Shown piece by piece: positions 9,167 through 18,249 of a stretch of DNA of 64,000 nt. The position numbers and the translations under genes were made by a program. Below the pieces are notes generated by a model. That model saw only the letters and a program-made list of their open reading frames with translations. It ran no database searches and had not been told where the DNA came from. How positions within the stretch are numbered: the first letter of the stretch is position 1; the number at the start of each line of letters is the position of its first letter. The stretch is from Nostoc sp. NIES-3756 (lineage in GTDB: Bacteria > Cyanobacteriota > Cyanobacteriia > Cyanobacteriales > Nostocaceae), in the NCBI RefSeq assembly GCF_001548375.1, contig NZ_AP017295.1, forward strand, positions 1,456,001 to 1,520,000, written 5' to 3'.

Positions 9167-10135
9167 ATGACCTATTTAGAAACAGCCGCACAATTTTACA
9201 GCGAAGTTGCCCAAACACCAGAGGTGGGGCTGTGTTGTGTTCAAAGTACCCCTTTGCAACTGCCAGGGCTAAAAATTCCTCTGCCTATGCAGGAAATGAA
9301 CTACGGTTGTGGAACTACAGTTCATCCTACGGAACTTGCAAAGGAACCCACAGTTTTATATGTTGGTGTGGGTGGTGGCTTGGAAGCCTTACAATTTGCT
9401 TATTTCTCTCGCCGTCCTAGTGCTGTAATTGCCGTTGAACCCGTGGCCGCGATGCGAGAAGCAGCTGCACGTAACTTAGAAATGGCGGTGGCGGAAAATC
9501 CTTGGTTTGAAGCTAGTTTCGTGGAGATACGCGAAGGCGATGCTTTTAATCTACCTGTAGCTGATGCCTCAGTTGATATTGTTGCACAAAATTGTTTGTT
9601 TAACATCTTTGAGCCGGAAGATTTAACCCGTGCATTAAAAGAAGCATATCGGGTATTAAAGCCTGGTGGACGTTTGCAAATGAGCGATCCTATTGCAACT
9701 CGTCCCATCCCTGCACATTTGCAACAAGATGAACGGTTACGCGCTATGTGCCTATCAGGCGCACTTACCTACGAAGAATATACTAACCGCATAATTGCTG
9801 CTGGTTTTGGTCAAATTGAAATTCGCGCCCGTCGTCCCTATCGCTTACTTGATACCCAAACTTATAATTTAGACACACATCTACTTTTAGAAAGTCTTGA
9901 TTCTGTATCATTCAAAGTGGCTATTCCCGAAGATGGCGCTTGTATTTTTACCGGAAAAACAGCAATTTATGCTGGTTCCGAGTCATTTTTTGATGATGCG
10001 GCTGGGCATATCCTACAACGTGGCATTCCGGCAACCGTATGTGATAAGACTGCTGCTAAACTAGCAGTTATAAAGCCAACAGAAATAATAATTACTGATT
10101 CAACTTGGCATTATAGCGGTGGTGGTTGCTGTTAA
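9167..10135 (+). CDS. arsM: Arsenite methyltransferase of arsenosugar biosynthesis
   Basis: This 322-residue SAM-dependent methyltransferase is predicted to methylate arsenite as the first step towards arsenosugars. The N-terminus carries GLCC (about residues 22-25) and NYGCG, giving thiols that could bind As(III). SAM motif I is VGVGGGLEALQF, followed by AVEP. GDAFNLP and YRVLKPGGRL are the later methyltransferase motifs. The extended C-terminus ends in Gly-Gly-Gly-Cys-Cys, another possible arsenic-binding pair. The call rests mainly on the neighbourhood: a PiT permease follows after 15 bases and ArsS after a further 28, an arrangement known for cyanobacterial arsenosugar loci. A generic UbiE-like methyltransferase would be the fallback name. 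Confidence 0.82.
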   Translation: MTYLETAAQFYSEVAQTPEVGLCCVQSTPLQLPGLKIPLPMQEMNYGCGTTVHPTELAKEPTVLYVGVGGGLEALQFAYFSRRPSAVIAVEPVAAMREAAARNLEMAVAENPWFEASFVEIREGDAFNLPVADASVDIVAQNCLFNIFEPEDLTRALKEAYRVLKPGGRLQMSDPIATRPIPAHLQQDERLRAMCLSGALTYEEYTNRIIAAGFGQIEIRARRPYRLLDTQTYNLDTHLLLESLDSVSFKVAIPEDGACIFTGKTAIYAGSESFFDDAAGHILQRGIPATVCDKTAAKLAVIKPTEIIITDSTWHYSGGGCC

Positions 10136-10150
10136 TTTATACTCCTGAAA

Positions 10151-11110
10151 ATGTTGTTAATTAGTCTATTTATTGCTACCCTGTTCCTGGCGTATGTCAA
10201 TGGAGCTAATGATAATTTTAAGGGTGTAGCTACGCTGTTTGGTAGTCGGACAACTAGCTATCAAACGGCGATTTTGTGGGCGACTTTCACGACTTTTGCA
10301 GGTTCGTTAGCTGCTACTTATTTAGGCAGGACGATAGTTACACAATTTACTGGTAAAGGTATATTACCAGATGCGATCGCCAATGCTCCAGAGTTCCATT
10401 TAGCAGTAGCGATCGCCTCTGCATTAACTGTACTGATTGCTACTATTTTCGGATTTCCTATCTCTACATATCAGAGCTTAATAGGTGCGCTGTTTGGTGC
10501 TGCATTAGTAGCTCATGGATTTAAAGTCAATTTCGCTATTTTAGGCGTTAGTTTTATCTTACCAATATTTTTAAGCTCTATTATTGCTATTCCTTTAAGT
10601 GCAGGAACTTATAGTTTAATTGATTACATCAAAAATCGCTTACACTGGCAAGCAAACCAGACAATTATGAATATATTACACTATACAAGTGCTGGTATAT
10701 TCAGTTTTACTAGAGGCTTTAATGATACTGCTAAAATTGCTTCTTTAATTTTAATTATTGATTATTTTTCTGTAGCTGGGGCAATGATTACCATAGCGAT
10801 GGCTATGGGACTTGGTGGTTTACTCAACTCTCAAAAAGTTGCCGAAACCATGAGTACAAAAATCACATCTATGAATCGGACTCAAGGACTATCTGCTAAT
10901 ATAATTACTAGTATTTTAGTGATTTTGGCAAGTATTTATAATCTCCCTATATCTACAACTCAAGTCAGTGTGGATTCTATTTTTGGTGTAGGCATAGTTG
11001 GAGGCAAAGCTAATAATTTAGTTTTTGCTCAAATTCTGTTAGCTTGGATTTTTACCCTTCCCGTTGCCACTATTATTGGTGGTATAACTTTTAGACTATT
11101 ACAAGGATAG
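10151..11110 (+). CDS. PiT-family inorganic phosphate permease-like protein
   Basis: This 319-residue integral membrane protein has about 8-9 hydrophobic segments. The two inverted PiT/PHO4 repeats show their signatures: NGANDNFKG near residue 18 and RGFNDTAKIASL near residue 190. Each is followed by the TTxxS-type motif of phosphate:cation symporters (FPISTYQSLIGALFG, LPISTTQVSVDSIFG). It lies between arsM and arsS with gaps of 15 and 28 bases, so it is almost certainly in their operon. Phosphate and arsenate are chemical analogues. It may supply phosphate under arsenate stress or move an arsenic-containing intermediate; that role is inference. Family assignment is firm. Confidence 0.85.
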   Translation: MLLISLFIATLFLAYVNGANDNFKGVATLFGSRTTSYQTAILWATFTTFAGSLAATYLGRTIVTQFTGKGILPDAIANAPEFHLAVAIASALTVLIATIFGFPISTYQSLIGALFGAALVAHGFKVNFAILGVSFILPIFLSSIIAIPLSAGTYSLIDYIKNRLHWQANQTIMNILHYTSAGIFSFTRGFNDTAKIASLILIIDYFSVAGAMITIAMAMGLGGLLNSQKVAETMSTKITSMNRTQGLSANIITSILVILASIYNLPISTTQVSVDSIFGVGIVGGKANNLVFAQILLAWIFTLPVATIIGGITFRLLQG

Positions 11111-11138
11111 AATTATATTTTATCAGGAGTATTTATCA

Positions 11139-12134
11139 ATGACAATCACCATTAATACAAAAGTTACAAATTTCAAATCTAAACTAGATACTCCTTTAAC
11201 TAAACAAGAAATTAATGTTTTACAAATTAATTTAGGTAAACGTTGTAATCTTGCTTGCACCCACTGTCATGTCGAAGCTGGGCCAAAACGCACCGAAGAA
11301 TTATCGCCAGAGACATGTCAACAGTTAATCGAGTTAATTGATAGATTTCCCCAAATCCAAACTGTTGACTTGACAGGCGGCGCACCAGAGATGAACTATG
11401 GATTTAAGCCATTAGTAGAAGCTGCACGCCAACATGATAAGCAAGTAATTGTCCGCTCGAATTTAACTATTTATTTTGTTGATGGGTTTGGTGATTTACC
11501 TGAATATTTTGCAAATCATAAAGTGAGGATTATTGCTTCTCTGCCTTGTTATCTAGCAGACAACGTTGATAAAATGCGAGGTACAGGTGTATTTGATGAT
11601 TCCATTAAAGCCTTACAATTGCTCAATCAAGTTGGTTATGGGCGTAATCAAAATTTAATTTTAGACTTAGTTTATAATCCCCAATTACCCACAAGTGAAA
11701 AATTTTCTTTAACGCCTGATCAAGTGAAATTGGAAAAAGACTACAAGAAATTTTTACAAGAAAAATTTGATGTTATCTTCAACAATCTTTTTACTATTAC
11801 TAATTTACCAGTTGGGAGAACGAAACTTCACTTAGAACGCAAAAAACTGCATACAAGTTATTTACAGTTTTTAGAATCACATTTCAACCCCCAAACAGTA
11901 ACAAATTTAATGTGTCGCAATCAATTGTCTGTGGATTATTTGGGCAATATATACGATTGTGACTTTAATCAGATGATGAATTTACCAGCAAAAACTGGTA
12001 GTGGTGATAGTTTGACTGTGGCAAAGTTACTCGAATTTGGCAGTTTAGATGTAATTGATGAAATTCAAACTGCTAATTATTGCTACGGCTGTACGGCTGG
12101 TTGTGGTTCTAGCTGTGGTGGTACTTTAGTTTGA
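11139..12134 (+). CDS. arsS: Radical SAM protein of arsenosugar biosynthesis
   Basis: This 331-residue radical SAM enzyme is thought to join a 5'-deoxyadenosyl group to methylated arsenic, making the arsenosugar precursor. The radical SAM cluster motif is C36-x3-C40-x2-C43 in GKRCNLACTHCHVEAG. TGGAPEM is the SAM-binding GGxPE-like motif. The C-terminal domain (DUF3641 type) carries further cysteines: MCRNQLSVDY, YDCDFNQ, and a Cys-dense tail CYGCTAGCGSSCGG that could hold an auxiliary Fe-S cluster. A ribosome-binding site TCAGGAG precedes the ATG. It is the last gene of the arsM-PiT-arsS unit; an IS982-type element is inserted 13 bases after its stop. Confidence 0.85.
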   Translation: MTITINTKVTNFKSKLDTPLTKQEINVLQINLGKRCNLACTHCHVEAGPKRTEELSPETCQQLIELIDRFPQIQTVDLTGGAPEMNYGFKPLVEAARQHDKQVIVRSNLTIYFVDGFGDLPEYFANHKVRIIASLPCYLADNVDKMRGTGVFDDSIKALQLLNQVGYGRNQNLILDLVYNPQLPTSEKFSLTPDQVKLEKDYKKFLQEKFDVIFNNLFTITNLPVGRTKLHLERKKLHTSYLQFLESHFNPQTVTNLMCRNQLSVDYLGNIYDCDFNQMMNLPAKTGSGDSLTVAKLLEFGSLDVIDEIQTANYCYGCTAGCGSSCGGTLV

Positions 12135-12147
12135 AGTATCTAATGTA

Positions 12148-13109
12148 ACCTGAGTTCGGGATAAGGAAAGGGACAGGTACTAAGCTGAAAATAGCGTTAA
12201 ATCCAGCAACCTGTCCTATGTATAGTTTAGAAGCTTTGTTCTGTCATGTAGATGATTTCTGCCAAGCGTTTGAAGCGCAATGGCACAGAAAGCTATTGAG
12301 TCATGGAGCAATCAAACGCAAGAGAGAAAAAAGCCTATGCTTGAGTGAAATCATGACAATTCTCATCGCTTTTCATCAAAATCACTATCGGGATTTCAAG
12401 TACTTTTATTTAAACCAAGTCAAACAATACTGGAATAGTGCATTTCCAGGATTGCCCAGTTATCAAAGATTTATTGAATGGCTACCATCCACCTTGATAC
12501 CGTTATGCGTTTATTTGAAGCATTGTTTTGGTAGGTGTACGGGTATCGGTTTTATTGATTCTACTAGCTTGAAAGTCTGCCATAATCGTCGGATTTCCAG
12601 GCATCGGGTATTTAAAGACTTAGCCAGTCGTGGTAAGACTTCTGTCGATTGGTTTTTTGGTTTTAAGTTGCATCTTGTCGTCAACGAGTTTGGTCAACTA
12701 TTAAATGTGGCTTTGACTCCCGGTAATGTTGACGACCGCCAACCTGTACATGATTTACTTAGTGGTCTGTTTGGTAAAATCTTTGCCGATAGAGGTTATG
12801 TGTCCCAAAAACTGGCAACTCAACTTTTAAATGACTTCGGCATTGAATTTTTTGCCAAGCCTCGTCGCAATATGAAGAATAACTTGATGCGTCTTCATGA
12901 CAAGCTTTTGTCTCGTAAACGCTCCATTATTGAGACTATTAACGACCAACTCAAAAACATTTCTCAAATTGAGCATTCTCGACACCGTAGTCCCGTTAAT
13001 TTTTGCGTCAACGTTTTGTGCGGATTAATTGCTTATTGTCATCAACCTAAGAAGCCTAGCCTACATCTGGACTGGGTTTTACCTTCTTATCTTTAACCCG
13101 AACTCAGGT
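12148..13109 (+). mobile_element. Complete IS982-family insertion sequence
   Basis: This is a 962-bp element with terminal inverted repeats beginning ACCTGAGTTCGGG (left, 12148 on) mirrored by CCCGAACTCAGGT (right, ending 13109). Seventeen bases can be compared (12148-12164 against 13093-13109), with one mismatch. A 7-bp direct repeat TAATGTA flanks it (12141-12147 and 13110-13116), consistent with target duplications of this family. The single transposase frame is intact. It sits between the convergent genes arsS and ilvD and disrupts no gene, so it may still be active. Confidence 0.9.
12218..13096 (+). CDS. IS982-family transposase
   Basis: This 292-residue DDE transposase fills nearly all of the element. 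Catalytic residues can be proposed as the Asp in GFIDSTSLKVC (about residue 110), the Asp in KIFADRGYVS (about residue 191), and the Glu in RSIIETINDQLKN (about residue 241), the order and spacing of IS982 enzymes. The frame is unbroken and the stop codon overlaps the right inverted repeat. A short leader of about 70 bases from the left end probably carries the promoter. Expression is presumably low and self-contained. Confidence 0.9.
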   Translation: MYSLEALFCHVDDFCQAFEAQWHRKLLSHGAIKRKREKSLCLSEIMTILIAFHQNHYRDFKYFYLNQVKQYWNSAFPGLPSYQRFIEWLPSTLIPLCVYLKHCFGRCTGIGFIDSTSLKVCHNRRISRHRVFKDLASRGKTSVDWFFGFKLHLVVNEFGQLLNVALTPGNVDDRQPVHDLLSGLFGKIFADRGYVSQKLATQLLNDFGIEFFAKPRRNMKNNLMRLHDKLLSRKRSIIETINDQLKNISQIEHSRHRSPVNFCVNVLCGLIAYCHQPKKPSLHLDWVLPSYL

Positions 13110-13149
13110 TAATGTAGAAAACTTTGTGATAAAGATATAACAGAAGAAT

Positions 13150-13170
13150 CCCACACCTTCAAGGTGTGGG
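13150..13170. terminator. Hairpin between the IS element and ilvD
   Basis: CCCACACC (13150-13157) pairs with GGTGTGGG (13163-13170) around TTCAA, with further AT pairing possible inside. It lies 14 bases beyond the ilvD stop codon; on the minus strand it is followed by ATTCTTCTGTT, a weak T-rich tract. It probably terminates ilvD and may originally have served arsS as well. Confidence 0.55.
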
Positions 13171-13184
13171 AACATCAATTGTTA

Positions 13185-14888
13185 CTAATTAAACAAATCC
13201 AAATCAGTAACAGCACCAACACTACTAGAGGCAACCAATTTGGCATATTTAGCCAGAATGCCTTTTGTATAACGAGGTGGACGGGGTTGCCATTTAGCAC
13301 GACGACTGGCTAATTCTTCCTCGCTGATGTTTAACTGTAGCAAACGAGCATCAGCATCAATAGTGATACTATCGCCTTCCTCTACTAGGGCAATATTACC
13401 CCCAACAGCCGCTTCCGGCGCAACGTGTCCTACTACCATTCCGTAAGTACCACCAGAGAAGCGTCCATCAGTAATTAACCCGACTGCATCCCCTAAACCC
13501 GCACCAATAATTGCTGAAGTCGGGGCTAACATTTCCCGCATACCAGGGCCGCCTTTAGGGCCTTCGTAGCGGATGACAATCACATCACCAGCCTTAATCT
13601 TACCCGCCAAGATGGCATCCAAGCATGATTCTTCTGATTCAAATACTTTGGCTGGCCCAGTAATTACAGGCTTTTTCACACCAGTAATTTTGGCAACAGC
13701 ACCCTCAGTAGCTAAATTACCCTTAAGTATCGCCAAGTGACCTTGAGCATACATAGGGTTATTCCAAGGACGAATGACATCTTGGTTGGGGGATGGTTCC
13801 TCAGGGATATCAGCTAAAACTTCAGCAATAGTTTTACCTGTGATAGTTATACAATCACCGTGGAGTAAACCATGTACCAACAACATCTTCATCACTTGGG
13901 GAATACCCCCGGCTTTGTGCAAGTCTGTGGCGACATATCTACCACTAGGTTTCAAGTCACATATAACAGGTACACGACCACGAATAGTTTCAAAATCATC
14001 TAGATTTAGTTCTACACCAGCAGCACGAGCGATCGCCAGAAAATGTAACACGGCGTTAGTCGAACCACCCACTGCCATAATTACAGAGATAGCATTTTCT
14101 ATGGATTTGCGGGTGATAATTTGTCTGGGTAATAGTTGATGGCGAATTGCTTCTACTAATACTTTGGCTGATTCTTCGGTACTATCAGCCTTCTCATCAT
14201 CTTCTGCTGCCATTGTGGAAGAATAGGGCAAACTCATTCCCATCGCTTCAAAGGCACTAGACATGGTGTTGGCTGTGTACATCCCACCACAGGAACCAGC
14301 ACCCGGACAAGCTTGGCTTTCAACTGCTAGTAGTTCATCTTCATTGATTTTTCCGGCGCTGTATTCACCCACAGCCTCAAAGGAACTAACAACGGTCAAC
14401 TCTTTGCCTTTGTAATGTCCAGGTTTGATTGTACCACCGTAAACAAAGATAGCAGGGATATTCATCCGCGCGATTGCAATCATTGCCCCTGGCATATTTT
14501 TATCACAGCCACCGATGGCAATTACCCCATCCATTGTTTGCCCATTACAGACAGTTTCAATGGAGTCTGCAATCACTTCTCTTGAGACGAGGGAATATTT
14601 CATTCCTTCTGTACCCATAGAAATGCCATCGCTAATGGTAATTGTGCCGAATATTTGCGGCATTGCTCCTGCTAGTTTTATACCTGCTTCTGCTCTTTGC
14701 GCCAGCTTATTAATTCCCATGTTACAAGGGGTAATTGTGCTGTAGGCATTCGATATACCGACAATTGGCTTGTTAAAGTCTTCATCTTGAAAACCTACTG
14801 CTCGTAACATAGCGCGATTTGGCGATCGCTGTACCCCTTGGGTGACAACTTGACTGCGGAAATTTTCTGACGTTGTTTTTTCAGCCAT
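13185..14888 (-). CDS. ilvD: Dihydroxy-acid dehydratase
   Basis: This enzyme dehydrates 2,3-dihydroxy acids to 2-keto acids in the third common step of isoleucine and valine synthesis. I start at the ATG at 14888 (567 residues) because GGAGGG lies 7 bases upstream and the family usually starts near there; the frame is open 21 codons further to 14951. Fe-S ligand motifs [11 protein letters not shown] and [17 protein letters not shown] are present, as is the C-terminal [14 protein letters not shown]. It is divergent from a LysR regulator only about 100 bases away. The LysR protein may control it (inference). Confidence 0.95.
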   Translation of the reverse strand: MAEKTTSENFRSQVVTQGVQRSPNRAMLRAVGFQDEDFNKPIVGISNAYSTITPCNMGINKLAQRAEAGIKLAGAMPQIFGTITISDGISMGTEGMKYSLVSREVIADSIETVCNGQTMDGVIAIGGCDKNMPGAMIAIARMNIPAIFVYGGTIKPGHYKGKELTVVSSFEAVGEYSAGKINEDELLAVESQACPGAGSCGGMYTANTMSSAFEAMGMSLPYSSTMAAEDDEKADSTEESAKVLVEAIRHQLLPRQIITRKSIENAISVIMAVGGSTNAVLHFLAIARAAGVELNLDDFETIRGRVPVICDLKPSGRYVATDLHKAGGIPQVMKMLLVHGLLHGDCITITGKTIAEVLADIPEEPSPNQDVIRPWNNPMYAQGHLAILKGNLATEGAVAKITGVKKPVITGPAKVFESEESCLDAILAGKIKAGDVIVIRYEGPKGGPGMREMLAPTSAIIGAGLGDAVGLITDGRFSGGTYGMVVGHVAPEAAVGGNIALVEEGDSITIDADARLLQLNISEEELASRRAKWQPRPPRYTKGILAKYAKLVASSSVGAVTDLDLFN

Positions 14889-14992
14889 TGCTTTACCCTC
14901 CTGCAAAATCTCTGTACGAGTATCATAGATAGACTCTTTTGAGATGTCCAATATATATTTATTTAAAATTGAAACTTTTAAAATATTAAAAA

Positions 14993-15874
14993 ATGGAATT
15001 ACGACACCTACGCTACTTTATTGCTGTAGCTGAGGAACTACATTTCAGTAAAGCCGCCGAAAGACTGCACATAGCGCAACCCCCTTTGAGCCAACAAATT
15101 CAGCAACTAGAAGCAGAAATAGGAGTACAGCTTTTTCACCGCAAAACTAAACGCCAAGTACAACTAACAGAAGCTGGTAAGGTATTTTTACAAGAGGCTT
15201 ATCAACTACTAGTACAACTAGAAACAGCAGTTGCCTTAACTCAAAGGATTGGTAGAGGTCAAACGGGTCAACTGAAAATAGGATTTACTAGTTTGGTAAT
15301 CTACGATTTATTACCCGTAATTTTGCGGCAATTTCGTGAGCAATTTCCTCAAATAGAATTAGTTTTACGGGAGTTAACTACAAGCCAACAGGAGCAAGCA
15401 CTTAGAGATTCCCAAATTCATGTGGGTTTTGCTCACCCACCTTTAGAAGATGACACAATCTCTTATCAATGTATTCATACACAAACCTTAGTTGTGGCGT
15501 TACCGTCAAATCATTTATTAGCACAAACAGAATATATCTCAGTACAAAATCTCCTAGATGAACCTTTGATCATGTTTCCTCGTTATCTAGCACCTGGACT
15601 CTACGACCGCATTATGAGTCTTTTTCATCAAGGAAATATTTCGCCTAACATTACTCAGGAGGCAATTCAAATGCAAACAATTATTGGACTAGTATCGGCT
15701 GGAATAGGTGTGGCAATTACACCATCTTCTCTACAGAATCTGCAAAGGTCTGGTGTTATTTATCGTCCTCTAGTAGAACAAGTACCCGTAATAGAAACTG
15801 CTGTCATCTGGCAGCAAAATAATTTAACGTCCCTTGTAGAGAATTTTTTACAATTTATTCAAAGGCTTATCTAG
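14993..15874 (+). CDS. LysR-family transcriptional regulator
   Basis: This 293-residue regulator has the classic N-terminal winged helix-turn-helix. The first 60 residues contain [15 protein letters not shown], the recognition segment [19 protein letters not shown], and [16 protein letters not shown]. The C-terminal effector-binding domain has two lobes in the style of the CatM/BenM subgroup. The short spacer to divergent ilvD suggests it binds there and regulates ilvD, itself, or both, possibly in response to a metabolite of branched-chain amino acid synthesis. The inducer cannot be read from sequence. Family assignment is very secure; the target is inference. Confidence 0.9.
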   Translation: MELRHLRYFIAVAEELHFSKAAERLHIAQPPLSQQIQQLEAEIGVQLFHRKTKRQVQLTEAGKVFLQEAYQLLVQLETAVALTQRIGRGQTGQLKIGFTSLVIYDLLPVILRQFREQFPQIELVLRELTTSQQEQALRDSQIHVGFAHPPLEDDTISYQCIHTQTLVVALPSNHLLAQTEYISVQNLLDEPLIMFPRYLAPGLYDRIMSLFHQGNISPNITQEAIQMQTIIGLVSAGIGVAITPSSLQNLQRSGVIYRPLVEQVPVIETAVIWQQNNLTSLVENFLQFIQRLI

Positions 15875-16152
15875 TATTTAATATGAGCAAGATGATTTTC
15901 CCCTGATTACCTAGTAGCTTTTTTTAGAAATTAAATATGATTTTCATATCAGCTACGGCACTAAAATCACAAGTGTTTTTACACTTACCTGAGAGAACAA
16001 TTTATGAACATCTTTGTTGTAAATCCGAATATAACCATGTGAGGCAGGGCTACCCACAGACCAAGCCGCCAATCAAGGAATACAGAACTGCTACAATTGA
16101 GCCGCATGAAAGCTAACTTAGTATTGATGAGAAAATCAGTGAGTGTGAGTTT

Positions 16153-16833
16153 ATGACAAGTGTAGTTGAATCTCCCCACAGTAGCGAACAAATTGCCGCT
16201 TGGTTGCGGGGGCTACTAACCATAGCTTGGGCTGATGGTAACTTTGATGAACAAGAAAAAGCATCGATAATCGCTCTTACCAAAGATAAATTAGCCCCTG
16301 GCGTTGAATTAGATTCACTAGAAATAATTACACCAGAAGAACTAGCTGCTGTTTTAGGCAAAAATACACCAATTGCAGAGAACTTTTTACGTACAGCAGT
16401 AATAGTAGCGATCGCAGATGGTACATATTCACCTCAAGAAGATGAACTATTGCACCAGTTATGTCAAGCACTAGGCGAACCAGAAGACATACTAGCAGCC
16501 CTACGTGAAACTTTAACGGTTAAAGAACAAGTAAACTCTTCTGCCTTAATCCCACCCCCACCACTTACCCAACCCCATGACGTATTAGATCCCCTCCGTG
16601 ACTGGCTAGATAGGTTAGACATTCAAGACCCCAGAGTTGCTAGGTTTTTGTGTAAGATGATTCCCTCCCAGTGTCCTTTTGAAAGAGATGTAGTCTTATT
16701 TGGGCGTAAAATAGTTCATATTCCGCCATTGTGTAAAATTAATCCCCTTTATGAACAGCTTGTAAGTTTACGCTTCCGCGCGCTCTCTTATTTGGCTGAT
16801 GATTGTAAAGAAGATATTTCGGAGTATATTTAG
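16153..16833 (+). CDS. TerB-like / Mo-dependent nitrogenase C-terminal domain protein
   Basis: This 226-residue soluble protein has two parts. The first 120 residues form an all-helical TerB-like domain with paired acidic repeats (AWADGNFDEQEK and AIADGTYSPQEDEL) that could bind metal. The C-terminal 80 residues (LRDWLDRLDIQDPRVARFLCKMIPSQCPFERD... ending in SYLADDC) match the cyanobacterial domain labelled Mo-dependent nitrogenase C-terminal in family databases. That label is historical and does not prove a role in nitrogen fixation; no nif gene is nearby. It precedes obgE by about 250 bases that contain repeats. Confidence 0.75.
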   Translation: MTSVVESPHSSEQIAAWLRGLLTIAWADGNFDEQEKASIIALTKDKLAPGVELDSLEIITPEELAAVLGKNTPIAENFLRTAVIVAIADGTYSPQEDELLHQLCQALGEPEDILAALRETLTVKEQVNSSALIPPPPLTQPHDVLDPLRDWLDRLDIQDPRVARFLCKMIPSQCPFERDVVLFGRKIVHIPPLCKINPLYEQLVSLRFRALSYLADDCKEDISEYI

Positions 16834-16946
16834 TTATTAGTCATTCGTCATTAGTCCATCATCACAAGACGGTACTCAACACTGGTAAAGAAGACTATAT
16901 AGACGTAACCTGTTAAGTAGAGCAATTAAACAAGCATGTATTTTTG

Positions 16947-16985
16947 CAGATGCGATGGCGCAAGCGCCCAGCGTAGCTGATCGCA
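16947..16985. repeat. Palindromic HIP-like repeat
   Basis: A GC-rich block beginning GATGCGATGGCGCAAGCGCC and closing AGCTGATCGCAC stands out in an AT-rich spacer. It is the same style as the block found inside sufR at about 32287 and in other spacers of this window. Confidence 0.5.
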
Positions 16986-17040
16986 CAATGTTAAGCACCT
17001 TTATTATCAATGGGTAAAACTTCCACCAATGAGTAACTAA

Positions 17041-17082
17041 TAACCATTGACTAATGACAAATGACCAATGACTAATGACTAA
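17041..17082. repeat. STRR-type heptanucleotide repeat
   Basis: Degenerate copies of a 7-base unit (ATGACTA / ATGACAA / ATGACCA) run directly up to the obgE start codon. These short tandemly repeated repetitive sequences are a known feature of heterocystous cyanobacteria. Confidence 0.65.
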
Positions 17083-17084
17083 TT

Positions 17085-18113
17085 ATGCAATTTATCGACC
17101 AAGCAAAAATCGAAGTAGAAGCTGGTAAAGGTGGCGATGGTATTGTAGCCTTCCGGCGAGAAAAGTATGTACCAGCCGGCGGCCCTTCTGGCGGTAATGG
17201 AGGCAGGGGTGGTTCAGTGATTTTCGTAGCTGTAGAAAATCTGCAAACCCTGTTGGACTTTCGCTATAACCATATATTTAAAGCCGACAATGGCGGTCGT
17301 GGCGGCCCTAATAACTGCACTGGTGCTTCAGGAAAAGATTTAATTATCGAAGTCCCTTGTGGCACAGTAATTTATGATGCGGAAACAGACGATTTATTGG
17401 GTGATTTAACTCAACCTAATCAAAGGCTAATCATTGCTCAAGGTGGTAAAGGTGGTTTGGGAAATCAGCACTTCTTGAGTAACCGTAACCGCGCACCAGA
17501 ATACGCCCTCCCAGGATTACCAGGGGAAAGAAAGCTGTTACGTTTAGAGTTGAAGTTGTTGGCGGAAGTGGGAATTATTGGTTTACCCAACGCAGGTAAA
17601 TCAACTTTAATCTCATCCTTGTCGGCGGCGCGTCCCAAAATCGCTGACTACCCATTTACCACCCTCATACCCAACTTAGGTGTAGTGCGCAAGCCTACAG
17701 GTGATGGTACAGTATTTGCCGACATCCCCGGCTTAATTGAAGGTGCAGCCGGAGGCGCAGGTTTAGGGCATGATTTTTTACGTCACATCGAACGGACGCG
17801 GGTATTGCTGCACCTAATTGATGCTACTAGTGATGATATCATCCGAGACTACAACACAATTCAGCAAGAATTGCAAGCTTACGGACGGGGTTTAACTGAG
17901 CGAATGCAGATTTTAGCCCTGAATAAAATTGATGCTGTTGACAGAGAAACTGTATATTTAGAAGCACTAGCTACTCAATTAAATCATTTGTCTCACGCTC
18001 CAGTTTTCTTAATTTCTGCGGTTACTCGTAACGGGTTAGAGCCATTGTTACAACAAGTTTGGTCAATTATTGATCAAATTAATACAGTCGAGGAAGTAGA
18101 GGTGTTTAAATAA
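17085..18113 (+). CDS. obgE: Obg-family GTPase
   Basis: This 342-residue essential P-loop GTPase is involved in large ribosomal subunit maturation and stress control. Residues 1-157 form the glycine-rich Obg fold ([32 protein letters not shown]). The G domain has G1 GLPNAGKST, switch [11 protein letters not shown], and G4 NKID. The C-terminal OCT domain of some Obg proteins is absent, which is the usual cyanobacterial form at this length. STRR repeats lie directly upstream, so no clear Shine-Dalgarno is visible; the ATG is fixed by the conserved [11 protein letters not shown] start. Confidence 0.95.
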   Translation: MQFIDQAKIEVEAGKGGDGIVAFRREKYVPAGGPSGGNGGRGGSVIFVAVENLQTLLDFRYNHIFKADNGGRGGPNNCTGASGKDLIIEVPCGTVIYDAETDDLLGDLTQPNQRLIIAQGGKGGLGNQHFLSNRNRAPEYALPGLPGERKLLRLELKLLAEVGIIGLPNAGKSTLISSLSAARPKIADYPFTTLIPNLGVVRKPTGDGTVFADIPGLIEGAAGGAGLGHDFLRHIERTRVLLHLIDATSDDIIRDYNTIQQELQAYGRGLTERMQILALNKIDAVDRETVYLEALATQLNHLSHAPVFLISAVTRNGLEPLLQQVWSIIDQINTVEEVEVFK

Positions 18114-18160
18114 AAAGCGATCGCACCACCAGCACAGCATAGCATCAGGCGATACCTGCG

Positions 18161-18232
18161 GTGGTCACTGAGCCTTGTCGAAGTGTGGTCACTGAGCTTT
18201 GTCGAAGTGTGGTCAATGAGCCTTGTCGAAGT
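18161..18232. repeat. Three tandem copies of a 24-bp repeat
   Basis: The 24-base unit begins GTGGTCACTGAGCC and ends TTGTCGAAGT. It occurs at 18161-18184, 18185-18208 and 18209-18232 with one difference each in copies two and three. It lies between the convergent genes obgE and the FMN reductase. The core, CTGAGCCTTGTCGAAG, resembles dispersed hairpin-arm repeats in other bacterial spacers. Confidence 0.85.
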
Positions 18233-18249
18233 GCTGGCTACGCATTATT

